From an uncultured Prevotellaceae bacterium (lineage in GTDB: Bacteria > Bacteroidota > Bacteroidia > Bacteroidales > Bacteroidaceae): DNA of 64,000 nucleotides. Of the stretch, positions 27,092 to 34,995 are shown one piece after another. Where the stretch lies: the NCBI GenBank assembly GCA_900318815.1, contig ONMA01000026.1, positions 62,001-126,000 of the forward strand, in the 5' to 3' direction. The notes under the pieces were generated by a model. That model searched no databases, was not told the DNA's origin, and was given only the letters and a program-made list of their open reading frames with translations. The first letter of the stretch is position 1; each line of letters opens with the position of its first letter. A program made the translations under genes and the position numbers.

Positions 27092-30000
27092 TTAGAACGT
27101 GACATTGAGTCCGACAACCACCTGCTTAGCCATGGGGAAGGTGACGGCACCACCACGCTCGGGGTCATAATTGTCAAAATGGCTGAAGGTAAAGAAGTTC
27201 TTCATCGAGCAGTAGACACGTGCATTATGCACCCAAATCTTTGAGAGGATGTTCTTGGGCAGGTTATAGCTCAGCGTAACGTCCTTTATCTTGAAGTAGT
27301 CGGCCTTCTGCATCATGACACTCGACTTGAACTGCGTTGCAGATGCACCGCTGGCACCCGGCGACGGAATGTCGGCACCCTGATTGTCGGGAGTCCAGTA
27401 GTCCAGGTCGCCCCAGTTGGCACCGTCGTAAAGATAGAGGTTATAGCCCTGATAGCTCATGTAGCCACCCAGACGTGCCATGGTCTGCACACTCAGCGAC
27501 AAGTCTTTGTAGCTGAAGGAAGTACTCAGGCCGAAAATGCTCTTGGGCGAACGGCCGTAGACAATCTTGTCGCTGTCATCGATGGCATTGTCGCCATTGG
27601 TATTGACCACCTTGGGAGTGCCGGGGTCGCCATAGTCTGAGTAAGGCTTCTCAAATTCAGGATGGGCAGCCATGTACTGCTCAAACTCGCCCACGCCCCA
27701 CATGCCGTCGATGTCGTAAGCATAGTAAGCCGAGACAGGCTCGTCGATTTTCAGGATGTCAACACCATTGACAAACTGGTTCACGCCATCGGCCAGCTCG
27801 TCTACATAGTCACGGGCGAAGGTGGCACTGGCATTCAGGCTCCACTCGAAGTCCTTCGTGCGCACTGGGATGGCATTCAAGGCAATCTCAACGCCATGAC
27901 CGCGCGTCTTACCCACGTTGTCAATCAGACTGGTATAGACAGTCGATGCGGGAGCGGTCTTATAGTAGAGCAGGTCGTAGGTCTTGCTCGTATAGTAGTC
28001 GATGGTACCGCTGATGCGTCCGTCCAGGAAACCGAAGTCGAGACCGAAGTCGAAGGCCGAGGTCTTCTCCCATGTCAGGTTCTCATTAGCCATGGTCATA
28101 GGAGCCATTGCCGAGGAGCTGGGCACGATGGGCGACACAGTAGCCAGGGTCTGATAGGGATCGATGGCAGCATTACCCGAGAGGCCCCAGGAAGCGCGCA
28201 GCTTCAAGTTCGACAGCCACGACTTAGTGCCCTCCATGAAGTTCTCGTCGATGATACGCCAACCGGCACTTACCGAGGGGAAGTAGCCCCATTTGTGACC
28301 GTCGGCCAGCACCGACGAACCATCGGCACGGAGCGAAGCCTGCAGCAGGTACTTGCCCATGAACGAGTAGTTGGCACGTGCAAAGAACGACACCATTGCC
28401 TGCTTGGTATAGTCGGAGTGCTTAAAGGGCGAGCCGATGTTGTCGACGTAGTAGAACGAGTTGTTGTAGTAGTGCTCCTCGCCGGCAGTACCGTTCAGCT
28501 GCAGGTCTTCCTTCACGTGCTGATACATTTCGTGACCCAGCAGGAAGGTGAAGTCGTGCTTGTCTTTCACTGAGAAGGCATAGTTGGCCGTGTTCTGCCA
28601 TGTGTACTTCGTGCCGATGGACGGAGCATAGCTGATGTAGGTGTTGTGAGGAGTCTGGAAGCGGCCCTGGCTCTCGTAGTCCTGGTAAATGCCGTCGCGG
28701 GCATTGTCGCGGTCCAGTGTCAGCGTGCTTTTCAGGGTCAGGCCCTTGATGGGAGTCAGCTGCAAGTAGGCCGATCCGAAGAAGCGTGTTGCCTCAATGT
28801 TGCGCTGATAGTTGCCGTTTTCGTCGAGCAGCGGCGAGCAGTGGGCGGCATACCAGGGGTTAGGCGTGGCATTGATGCTGCCGTCTTTGAGATAAGCATG
28901 AGTAATGGTCGTCATCTTCTGAGCCTGTCCGAATATGCCACCATTACGGCGGTCGTTGCTCTTGTAGGCATAGCTCAGGCTGGCACCCACCTTCACCACG
29001 CGGTTAATCTGGTGGTCCACATTGGCACGGCCCGTATAGCGCTGGTACGCATCGTCTTTCAGCATACCCTTGTCGTTCATCATGGTGAGTGAGATGTTGA
29101 AATTGGTCTTCTCGTTGCCACCCTGCACGCCAATTTCGTAGTTCTGGCTCACGCTGTTCTGGGTAGCAAGGTCCAGCCAGTCGGTGTATGACTTGTCGGC
29201 ATAGATGTCGGCGGTCAGCGTACCGTCGTCCAGTTTCTGTCCAAGCACACTCTCTATGGTCGTGGTACGCTGTGCAGCCGACCAGTCGCCTTTCTCCAGC
29301 ATCTTCTTATAGTCGGCAGCATCGACAAGACGCTGCACCTCCTTGTCGCCATACATAGGCTTGGTAAGGCTGGTGGGACTCTTGAATGCCACATATCCGT
29401 TGAACGTGACGCGGGTCTTTCCTGCCGAGCCGCGCTTGGTGGTGATGAGGATTACGCCATTGGCACCCTTCGTACCGTAGATTGCCGTAGAGGCAGCGTC
29501 CTTCAGTATGTCCATTGACTCGATGTCGCCAGAAGGAATATCGAGCGTGGTGCCATACTCCACACCGTCTACGATGACCAGCGGGTTGTTATTGGCCAGC
29601 AGCGAGCGGCTACCACGCATGTTCATACTGATACCGGCACCAGCCTGACCGTCGCTCACCTGGATGTCTACGCCCGGCACTTTGGCCTGCATGGCCTCCA
29701 TGACATTGGCACCGGCCACCTTTTGAATATCGTCCAGCTTGACCGAAGCCACCGAACCCGTCAGGTCCTTCTTCTTCATGGTGCCATAACCTACAACCAC
29801 GACTTCGTCGAGTCCCATGGCATCTTCTTTCAGCACAATGTTCAGGTTGTCATTTCCTGCAACAGAGACTTTCTTCTCCTTGTAGCCCACGTAGGAAACT
29901 TTCAGAACACTATTGTTGGGCACCTTGTTGATAGTGAACTTACCATTCAAGTCGGTAACCCCGCCGATGGTGGTACCGTCAACGAGTACGCTCACACCAA

Positions 30001-30118
30001 TCATGGGCTCTCCTGTTGTGTCCTTCACCGTGCCAGTGACTGTTTTCTGAGCATGCGCAAAGAAACACATCACAGACAAAAGCAAAGCCAATGAGGCTCT
30101 TTTGATTTGTGAATTCAT
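27092..30118 (-). CDS. SusC/RagA-family TonB-linked outer-membrane transporter
   Basis: 1008 residues. Signal peptide to AHAQ, carboxypeptidase-D-like plug extension (VTGTVKDTTGEPMIGVSVLV), TonB box-like DEVVVVGYGTMKK, plug domain with the STAIYGTKGANGVILITTKRG signature near residues 205-230, then a 22-strand-type barrel ending in an aromatic residue (VVGLNVTF). It imports oligosaccharides with SusD using TonB energy. Its own promoter element lies about 55 bases upstream, and a terminator separates it from the preceding GH2 gene, so susCD form a separate transcription unit. Confidence 0.97.
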   Translation of the reverse strand: MNSQIKRASLALLLSVMCFFAHAQKTVTGTVKDTTGEPMIGVSVLVDGTTIGGVTDLNGKFTINKVPNNSVLKVSYVGYKEKKVSVAGNDNLNIVLKEDAMGLDEVVVVGYGTMKKKDLTGSVASVKLDDIQKVAGANVMEAMQAKVPGVDIQVSDGQAGAGISMNMRGSRSLLANNNPLVIVDGVEYGTTLDIPSGDIESMDILKDAASTAIYGTKGANGVILITTKRGSAGKTRVTFNGYVAFKSPTSLTKPMYGDKEVQRLVDAADYKKMLEKGDWSAAQRTTTIESVLGQKLDDGTLTADIYADKSYTDWLDLATQNSVSQNYEIGVQGGNEKTNFNISLTMMNDKGMLKDDAYQRYTGRANVDHQINRVVKVGASLSYAYKSNDRRNGGIFGQAQKMTTITHAYLKDGSINATPNPWYAAHCSPLLDENGNYQRNIEATRFFGSAYLQLTPIKGLTLKSTLTLDRDNARDGIYQDYESQGRFQTPHNTYISYAPSIGTKYTWQNTANYAFSVKDKHDFTFLLGHEMYQHVKEDLQLNGTAGEEHYYNNSFYYVDNIGSPFKHSDYTKQAMVSFFARANYSFMGKYLLQASLRADGSSVLADGHKWGYFPSVSAGWRIIDENFMEGTKSWLSNLKLRASWGLSGNAAIDPYQTLATVSPIVPSSSAMAPMTMANENLTWEKTSAFDFGLDFGFLDGRISGTIDYYTSKTYDLLYYKTAPASTVYTSLIDNVGKTRGHGVEIALNAIPVRTKDFEWSLNASATFARDYVDELADGVNQFVNGVDILKIDEPVSAYYAYDIDGMWGVGEFEQYMAAHPEFEKPYSDYGDPGTPKVVNTNGDNAIDDSDKIVYGRSPKSIFGLSTSFSYKDLSLSVQTMARLGGYMSYQGYNLYLYDGANWGDLDYWTPDNQGADIPSPGASGASATQFKSSVMMQKADYFKIKDVTLSYNLPKNILSKIWVHNARVYCSMKNFFTFSHFDNYDPERGGAVTFPMAKQVVVGLNVTF

Positions 30119-30173
30119 AATGATAGTTTTTTTAATTTGTTGTTAGTAAAAAAAAGTTGTTTGTTTGGAGGTG

Positions 30174-30181
30174 CAAAAATA
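30174..30181 (-). promoter_or_regulatory. -7 element of the susCD promoter
   Basis: TATTTTTG on the minus strand, 56 bases before the susC ATG. A TTTG is present upstream at 30197-30200, but with a spacer of only 15 bases, so the -33 box is uncertain. Confidence 0.5.
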
Positions 30182-30195
30182 AGCATTTTTCAGTA

Positions 30196-30232
30196 ACAAA
30201 AAAAGGATTGGACTGTTTTTTTGCCCAATCCT
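30196..30232 (-). terminator. Rho-independent terminator of the GH28-GH2 unit
   Basis: On the minus strand AGGATTGG (30232-30225) pairs with CCAATCCT (30211-30204), followed by a run of T. It begins 9 bases after the GH2 stop. Confidence 0.85.
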
Positions 30233-30240
30233 CTTCAAAT

Positions 30241-33200
30241 TTACCTTTTAGAACACTCTTTCACGCTTTCCATGAGGTCTATTTCCACGATTCTCAGTTC
30301 CGTCTTCCCCTTCTCGCTCTTCAAACGATCCATCTCGTTGGCCACGCCACCGGCCAGCTCCTTCACGGTGCCGAACTTCTTGCTGTCCTGCGCCGGGGCC
30401 ACCATCTTGACAGTGAGGTCCTTGGCTGCAACTGGTTTGTCAATGGTGATGTGGACATAACCCAAGGTGGCAGGGGTGATGCCTTCCCAGACCTTCGTTT
30501 TCCCGGCATAGACCTCAAGCGGATAGCACTTGGAACGCCAGCCCGTCAGTTTCATGGTTATCTCGCTGATAGCCGCCTTTCGCTCCAACTGATAGGTCAC
30601 CCAGGCGTTCTTGCGGTCGCCGTCGCTCTTCCATTCGGTCAGTTCGTTGTCATCGAAGGCGTTGCGAGCCTCAGCGGGATTGGAGCCAACGGTGGCATCG
30701 AGGATTCCTACAGTCAAGAAACTGTCCTGGTAGGAGGGCGTGAGAGGCGTTTCGCCCCGGTCGAGACACGGAGCAAGGGTCAGGGCGGGCAACACGTCGG
30801 GAGCAGGCGCGGGCTGGGTGCCGAGCTTCAGGTAGGCAGGGCGCAGGCCTTCGGCAGTCACGGAAAGGAAAACGTCGCCCGGTGTCGTAGTTGAACGCAC
30901 CAGGATGCGGTTGACGCCGCACTCAGCGGGCAGCGACATGGCACCCACGTAGTTGTCGCTCAGGTTCTTCTTGTTGGCCGAATCAAGGAGGCCTTTCTCG
31001 CCCTTTGCCTCTGGATTCTTAGGGGGAGTAACCAGGTACTGCTTGCTGTCGCGCGTGCCGATACCACCAATCCAGCGACCTTCACCCCAGAGGGCAAAGT
31101 GAAGCATGGGGTCGGCGAGCGGACAACGACGGCCCTCACGGTCAAGGACTTCCACTTCTACCAGGGTCATGTCGGCACCATCGGCACGGAAACCCTCGGG
31201 ATTCTGGATGGCGGTGAGGCGGAGCTGGAAAGGATGGCCGGCGGTAGTGAGGGTGTCGGTACTGGTGGGGGCAACGGCATAGCCGCTGCCTACGGGGAAG
31301 GCATTGGCAACGGCATAGCCGTTGCTTACGGGGAAGGCTTGGGCGACAAGGGTGCCGGGGGCGTAATGGACGCTGTCCCAGGTGAAGAGCCAACGGAAGG
31401 AGCGACGGCCCTTGCCTAAGCTTTTGCCGTTGAGAAAGAGTTCCACCTCGTCGCCGGTAGAGACGACATGGACAGGCTTCACCACACCCTCATCATAGTT
31501 CCAGTGGCCGATGATGTGGGTATGGTCTTTCTCAGGCGAGACCCAGCCGTCCCACATCACCTGATGGGCGTAGAAGGCATCCTTGGGAATGCGCATGGCA
31601 TCGACCACGCCGCTGGTTCGGTAGTTCGATTCGCCACGGTGGTGGGTGTTGGTGTCGGAGAACACAATCTTCACGCCCCCGCTGCTGACGCGCTTGCCCG
31701 TGCCGGGACGCTCCAACCAGTACTCATGCCAACGCTCGACCATGCCACAGGCCAGCGCATCCATGTTGTGGTTATAGTCCAGTGCTGGCGCACCGCGATA
31801 GAGCGGGCCGTCGCCCTCTTTGTGGAAAGGATAGGAGTATTCGTCCCAGTACTTGCGCAGCCCCTCGTCGCGGTAGTACTCCATCGACCACATAGGCTTC
31901 GTGGCACTCTTATTGATGTAGAGCATCTCACCGCCATACTCGGCCTCGGGGCGGTCGAGCATCTCGCGGCAGCCGATGGCACGACCGCCGTGAGCATCGT
32001 ACTGGTCGCGTATCTGCTTCATCTCCTCAATATGTTCCTTCGAGATTCGGTAGTTGCCACACTCGTAAAAGATGATGCTGGGGTTATTCCTATTATAGAT
32101 GATAGCATCGCGCATCAGTTGTGTGCGCTGCTGCCAGCGGGCACCTTCCACGTCCTTCTCGGCATCGCCGGCAGGCATGGCCTGCAGGAGTCCCACACGG
32201 TCGCACGACTCAATGTCCTGCTTCCACGGACAGACGTGCATCCAGCGCACGAGGTTGCCGCCGCTCTTCACCATGAGGTCGTTGCTATAGTCTGAGAGCC
32301 ACGCAGGCACGCTAATGCCCACGCCGGGCCATTCGTTCGAGGTGCGCTGTGCATAGCCATGAACCATCAGGCAGCGGTCGTTCAGATAGAACTTGCCGTC
32401 CTTGAACTCCGTCTTGCGGAAGCCGGTGCGGGTAGACACTTTGTCATGTCGCAGGTTCAGGTCGAGCGGGCGGGAGGCAGCCTCTTCGTTGGCCAGAAAG
32501 GTATTCACCGTGTAAAGATAGCCATAGCCCCACGACCAGAAATGCAAGCCAGACTGCTCGCGCTGAATGCAGACCGTGCGCGTTTCGCCTGGCTGTAAGG
32601 TCACCGCCTCGCCCGCTATGATAGCCGACAAGTAGTGGTCGGCACTCACCAAGTGGGCAAACAGGCGGAAGGTGCGCGCCGTGCTGTCCTCGTTGCGCAC
32701 TTGCGACTCAATATGGATGGTAGCCTTGCGGTTGGCAATGTCGAAGTCGGTGGCATAGACGTAGGTGCCCGTGGTGCCGAGGTTTGAGTAGAGGGGCAGC
32801 GTCTGATAGAGTTTGCCGGTAATGTGCAGGTAGACATTCTTGGGCAGGCCACCGTAGTTGGCATTGAAGTTCTTATCGTTCCACTGGTAACGGCTGTTCA
32901 GCGTGCGGTCGCGATACTGCCAGTTGTTGTCGCAGCGCACGGCAATGACGTTTTCACCTATTATTATATATGGAGTGAGGTCGAAGCCGAAAGCCATCAC
33001 GCCATTGTCAGAGAAGCCCACATGTTGTCCGTTCAGATAGACGTCGGCACCCTGTCGGGCACCCTCAAACTCAATGAACACCTTGCCTTGCAAGTCCTGT
33101 TCTGTGAGGGTAAAGACCTTGCGATACCAGCATACGGTGTCAGTGAGGTCAACGATGTCCTTCTGGAACGCCTCACTGCCGTTGAAAGCGTAGGGCAACG

Positions 33201-33360
33201 TGACGCGCTGCCAGGCAGAATCGTCGAAATCGGGTTTCGAGGCCTCGGCCACGTCGCCCACCTGCAACCGCCAGTCGGCATTGAAGTTCAGCTTCTTGCG
33301 CTCCACAGCCGATGCCGTAAGCGTCAGCAACAGTATAAAAAAGAGAAACACCTGTCTCAT
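30241..33360 (-). CDS. Glycoside hydrolase family 2 enzyme (beta-galactosidase/glucuronidase type)
   Basis: 1039 residues from ATG 33360, where a signal peptide (MRQVFLFFILLLTLTASA) starts; a longer frame begins in a repeat. GH2 order is seen: N-terminal sugar-binding jelly roll (DDSAWQRVTLPYAFNG, EFEGARQGADVYLNGQHVG), immunoglobulin-like domain, then a TIM barrel with candidate acid/base Glu in IIFYECGN (about 433) and candidate nucleophile Glu in MWSMEYYRD (about 494). A DUF4982-like beta domain and a C-terminal galactose-binding-like domain (NAFDDNELTEWKSDG) follow. It probably removes beta-linked galactose or uronic acid from pectin-derived chains in the periplasm. Downstream of GH28, same orientation; terminator follows. 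Confidence 0.88.
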   Translation of the reverse strand: MRQVFLFFILLLTLTASAVERKKLNFNADWRLQVGDVAEASKPDFDDSAWQRVTLPYAFNGSEAFQKDIVDLTDTVCWYRKVFTLTEQDLQGKVFIEFEGARQGADVYLNGQHVGFSDNGVMAFGFDLTPYIIIGENVIAVRCDNNWQYRDRTLNSRYQWNDKNFNANYGGLPKNVYLHITGKLYQTLPLYSNLGTTGTYVYATDFDIANRKATIHIESQVRNEDSTARTFRLFAHLVSADHYLSAIIAGEAVTLQPGETRTVCIQREQSGLHFWSWGYGYLYTVNTFLANEEAASRPLDLNLRHDKVSTRTGFRKTEFKDGKFYLNDRCLMVHGYAQRTSNEWPGVGISVPAWLSDYSNDLMVKSGGNLVRWMHVCPWKQDIESCDRVGLLQAMPAGDAEKDVEGARWQQRTQLMRDAIIYNRNNPSIIFYECGNYRISKEHIEEMKQIRDQYDAHGGRAIGCREMLDRPEAEYGGEMLYINKSATKPMWSMEYYRDEGLRKYWDEYSYPFHKEGDGPLYRGAPALDYNHNMDALACGMVERWHEYWLERPGTGKRVSSGGVKIVFSDTNTHHRGESNYRTSGVVDAMRIPKDAFYAHQVMWDGWVSPEKDHTHIIGHWNYDEGVVKPVHVVSTGDEVELFLNGKSLGKGRRSFRWLFTWDSVHYAPGTLVAQAFPVSNGYAVANAFPVGSGYAVAPTSTDTLTTAGHPFQLRLTAIQNPEGFRADGADMTLVEVEVLDREGRRCPLADPMLHFALWGEGRWIGGIGTRDSKQYLVTPPKNPEAKGEKGLLDSANKKNLSDNYVGAMSLPAECGVNRILVRSTTTPGDVFLSVTAEGLRPAYLKLGTQPAPAPDVLPALTLAPCLDRGETPLTPSYQDSFLTVGILDATVGSNPAEARNAFDDNELTEWKSDGDRKNAWVTYQLERKAAISEITMKLTGWRSKCYPLEVYAGKTKVWEGITPATLGYVHITIDKPVAAKDLTVKMVAPAQDSKKFGTVKELAGGVANEMDRLKSEKGKTELRIVEIDLMESVKECSKR

Positions 33361-33363
33361 CGT

Positions 33364-33433
33364 AATAATCCGTTTAATCCGTTGTCTCTTATTCTTCATT
33401 CTTCACTCTTCACTCTTCACTCTTCACTCTTCA
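33364..33433. repeat. AATCCGT and TTCACTC short tandem repeats between GH28 and GH2
   Basis: Two AATCCGTT-type units (about 33367-33384) followed by repeated CTTCACT units (about 33391-33436). The same pairing of motifs occurs at 51375-51437 and 51693-51719. The TGA stop of the GH28 gene is read from the last TTCAC unit. Confidence 0.8.
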
Positions 33434-34774
33434 CTTAATCTGAACATTCTTCACTGTGCAGTTCTCGATAAGCGAGGCATCGAAGGCCTTTTTCTGGTCG
33501 GTGACATCGATGTTCTCGAAAGTAAAGTCAATGAGGCGGTACTTGTCCGAGGCCCCCACATCGAAGAAGTTCTTGCAGTCCATCCGGATGTTGCTGATGG
33601 TGATATTGTTGCACTGCGACAGAGGCATGTCCTCGCGCTCCTCGGGCTTGTAGAACTGCGTCCACGGGCGCACGACGAGGAACGAGGCACAGTCGCCCAC
33701 CATGTCGCTTACTGTCACGTATTCATAGTGCTGGGGGGTGTCGGGGCGCATCTTGAGCCAGATGACGCGATTGGCATCGTGTACCTTGCAGCGGCGCAGG
33801 ATGACGTTCCTGTCATGGAGTGATTCCGAGCCAAGGGTCATGCAGCCGTGTACCTTACCGTAAGTACAGTCCTGCACGATGATGTTCTCGCAGGGGCCGT
33901 TGTCGGGATCCTTGTCGGCCCACGTGCCCTTGCCACCTTTCAGCACCACGGCATCGTCGCATACGCTCATGTAGCAGCCCGAGATAAGCACGTTCTTACA
34001 CACATCAAGGTCGATGGCATCGCTCGACGGCGCTCCGCGCTTCGGGTCGACGGGAGTCACGTTGTCGGTCGGGGCAAAGATATAACAGCCCAAGTAGCGC
34101 ACGTTTTCACACTTGTAAAGATGATTAGTCCAGAAAGGCGAGTTGATGATGCGCACGTCCTGCACGGTGACGTTCTTGGAGTTGGAGATATAGACATTAC
34201 GCGGACGCAGGGCCTCGAGGTTGGTACAGTTACGGTTGAACTGTCGGCGAATCCAGAATTCCTCCCAGTAGGCCTGCCCGTTGCCGTTGATAGTACCCGG
34301 GCCGGTGATGGTGAAGCCGTCGCATCCGTCGGCATTGACCAGGGCGGCAAAGTAGTTGAGTGTCTGCCCCTCCATGCGGGTCTTCAGGAGTTTGAAGTCG
34401 CGGATGCGGTCGCTTCCACGCAGTTCGCCGTTCTCCTCGATGAGCAGGTGTGTGCCTGGTTTGAAGAAGAGCGAGCCGCTGACCACGAAGCCCCGTGGAA
34501 TGACCACCACTCCCCCACCCTCCTGGGCACAGCGATCGATGACGGCTTGCAGCCGTTCGGTCTGCACCTGTTCAGAGTAGTTCTTCACCCCATAGTCCGT
34601 AACGACATAGCGTTTACCCAACTTCGACACATCGACACGCGATGTATCGCTGAACCACGCGGGAATGGGAGTACCATCCGGCCACAATTCCTGCACTGGG
34701 CTTTTCTTCTTCGCCCCCATGACCTGTGTGCATACCATCACTGCCATGAGACAAGTAATAAGTTTTTCTTTCAT
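33431..34774 (-). CDS. Glycoside hydrolase family 28 (polygalacturonase-type) enzyme
   Basis: 447 residues with a signal peptide. Right-handed beta-helix enzyme of GH28: the catalytic aspartates are in SSDAIDLD (about residue 251) and CDDAV (about 272), the His in VHGCM (about 308, replacing GHG), and the substrate-binding RxxxLK in RVIWLKM (about 335). Cleaves galacturonan or rhamnogalacturonan backbones. It is the first gene of the locus (GH28, GH2, then SusC, SusD), which together suggests pectin use. The promoter -7 element lies about 55 bases upstream, divergent from the next gene. Confidence 0.93.
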   Translation of the reverse strand: MKEKLITCLMAVMVCTQVMGAKKKSPVQELWPDGTPIPAWFSDTSRVDVSKLGKRYVVTDYGVKNYSEQVQTERLQAVIDRCAQEGGGVVVIPRGFVVSGSLFFKPGTHLLIEENGELRGSDRIRDFKLLKTRMEGQTLNYFAALVNADGCDGFTITGPGTINGNGQAYWEEFWIRRQFNRNCTNLEALRPRNVYISNSKNVTVQDVRIINSPFWTNHLYKCENVRYLGCYIFAPTDNVTPVDPKRGAPSSDAIDLDVCKNVLISGCYMSVCDDAVVLKGGKGTWADKDPDNGPCENIIVQDCTYGKVHGCMTLGSESLHDRNVILRRCKVHDANRVIWLKMRPDTPQHYEYVTVSDMVGDCASFLVVRPWTQFYKPEEREDMPLSQCNNITISNIRMDCKNFFDVGASDKYRLIDFTFENIDVTDQKKAFDASLIENCTVKNVQIK

Positions 34775-34826
34775 AATAATAATTGAATAGATTAGTTGTG
34801 TAGTTGTTGTACGTTTATTTCGTGTG

Positions 34827-34834
34827 CAAAGTTA
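34827..34834 (-). promoter_or_regulatory. -7 element of the GH28 promoter
   Basis: TAACTTTG on the minus strand, 53 bases before ATG 34774. It lies back to back with the promoter of the divergent gene at 34853-34884; the two regions are only about 20 bases apart. Confidence 0.6.
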
Positions 34835-34852
34835 CACATTTTTCCGCAATTA

Positions 34853-34884
34853 TTTGGCAATTTTATAGAAAATACCTACCTTTG
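34853..34884 (+). promoter_or_regulatory. Promoter of the secreted helical-repeat gene
   Basis: TTTG (34853-34856), 20-base spacer, TACCTTTG (34877-34884). The predicted leader is about 105 bases and contains a hairpin. Confidence 0.75.
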
Positions 34885-34954
34885 CCGCCAAATTGTTAGA
34901 ATTTCAACAACAAGGGGCGTATCAACAGTTCCACGCTCACTAATGTTAAACCCT

Positions 34955-34974
34955 GCCTCCAAGGAACGGGAGGC
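34955..34974 (+). promoter_or_regulatory. Hairpin in the 5' leader
   Basis: GCCTCC (34955-34960) pairs with GGAGGC (34969-34974) about 20 bases before ATG 34996. The 3' arm contains a GGAGG that could be a sequestered ribosome-binding-like sequence. Confidence 0.4.
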
Positions 34975-34995
34975 TCAACAAAAAAATGTAACTTT

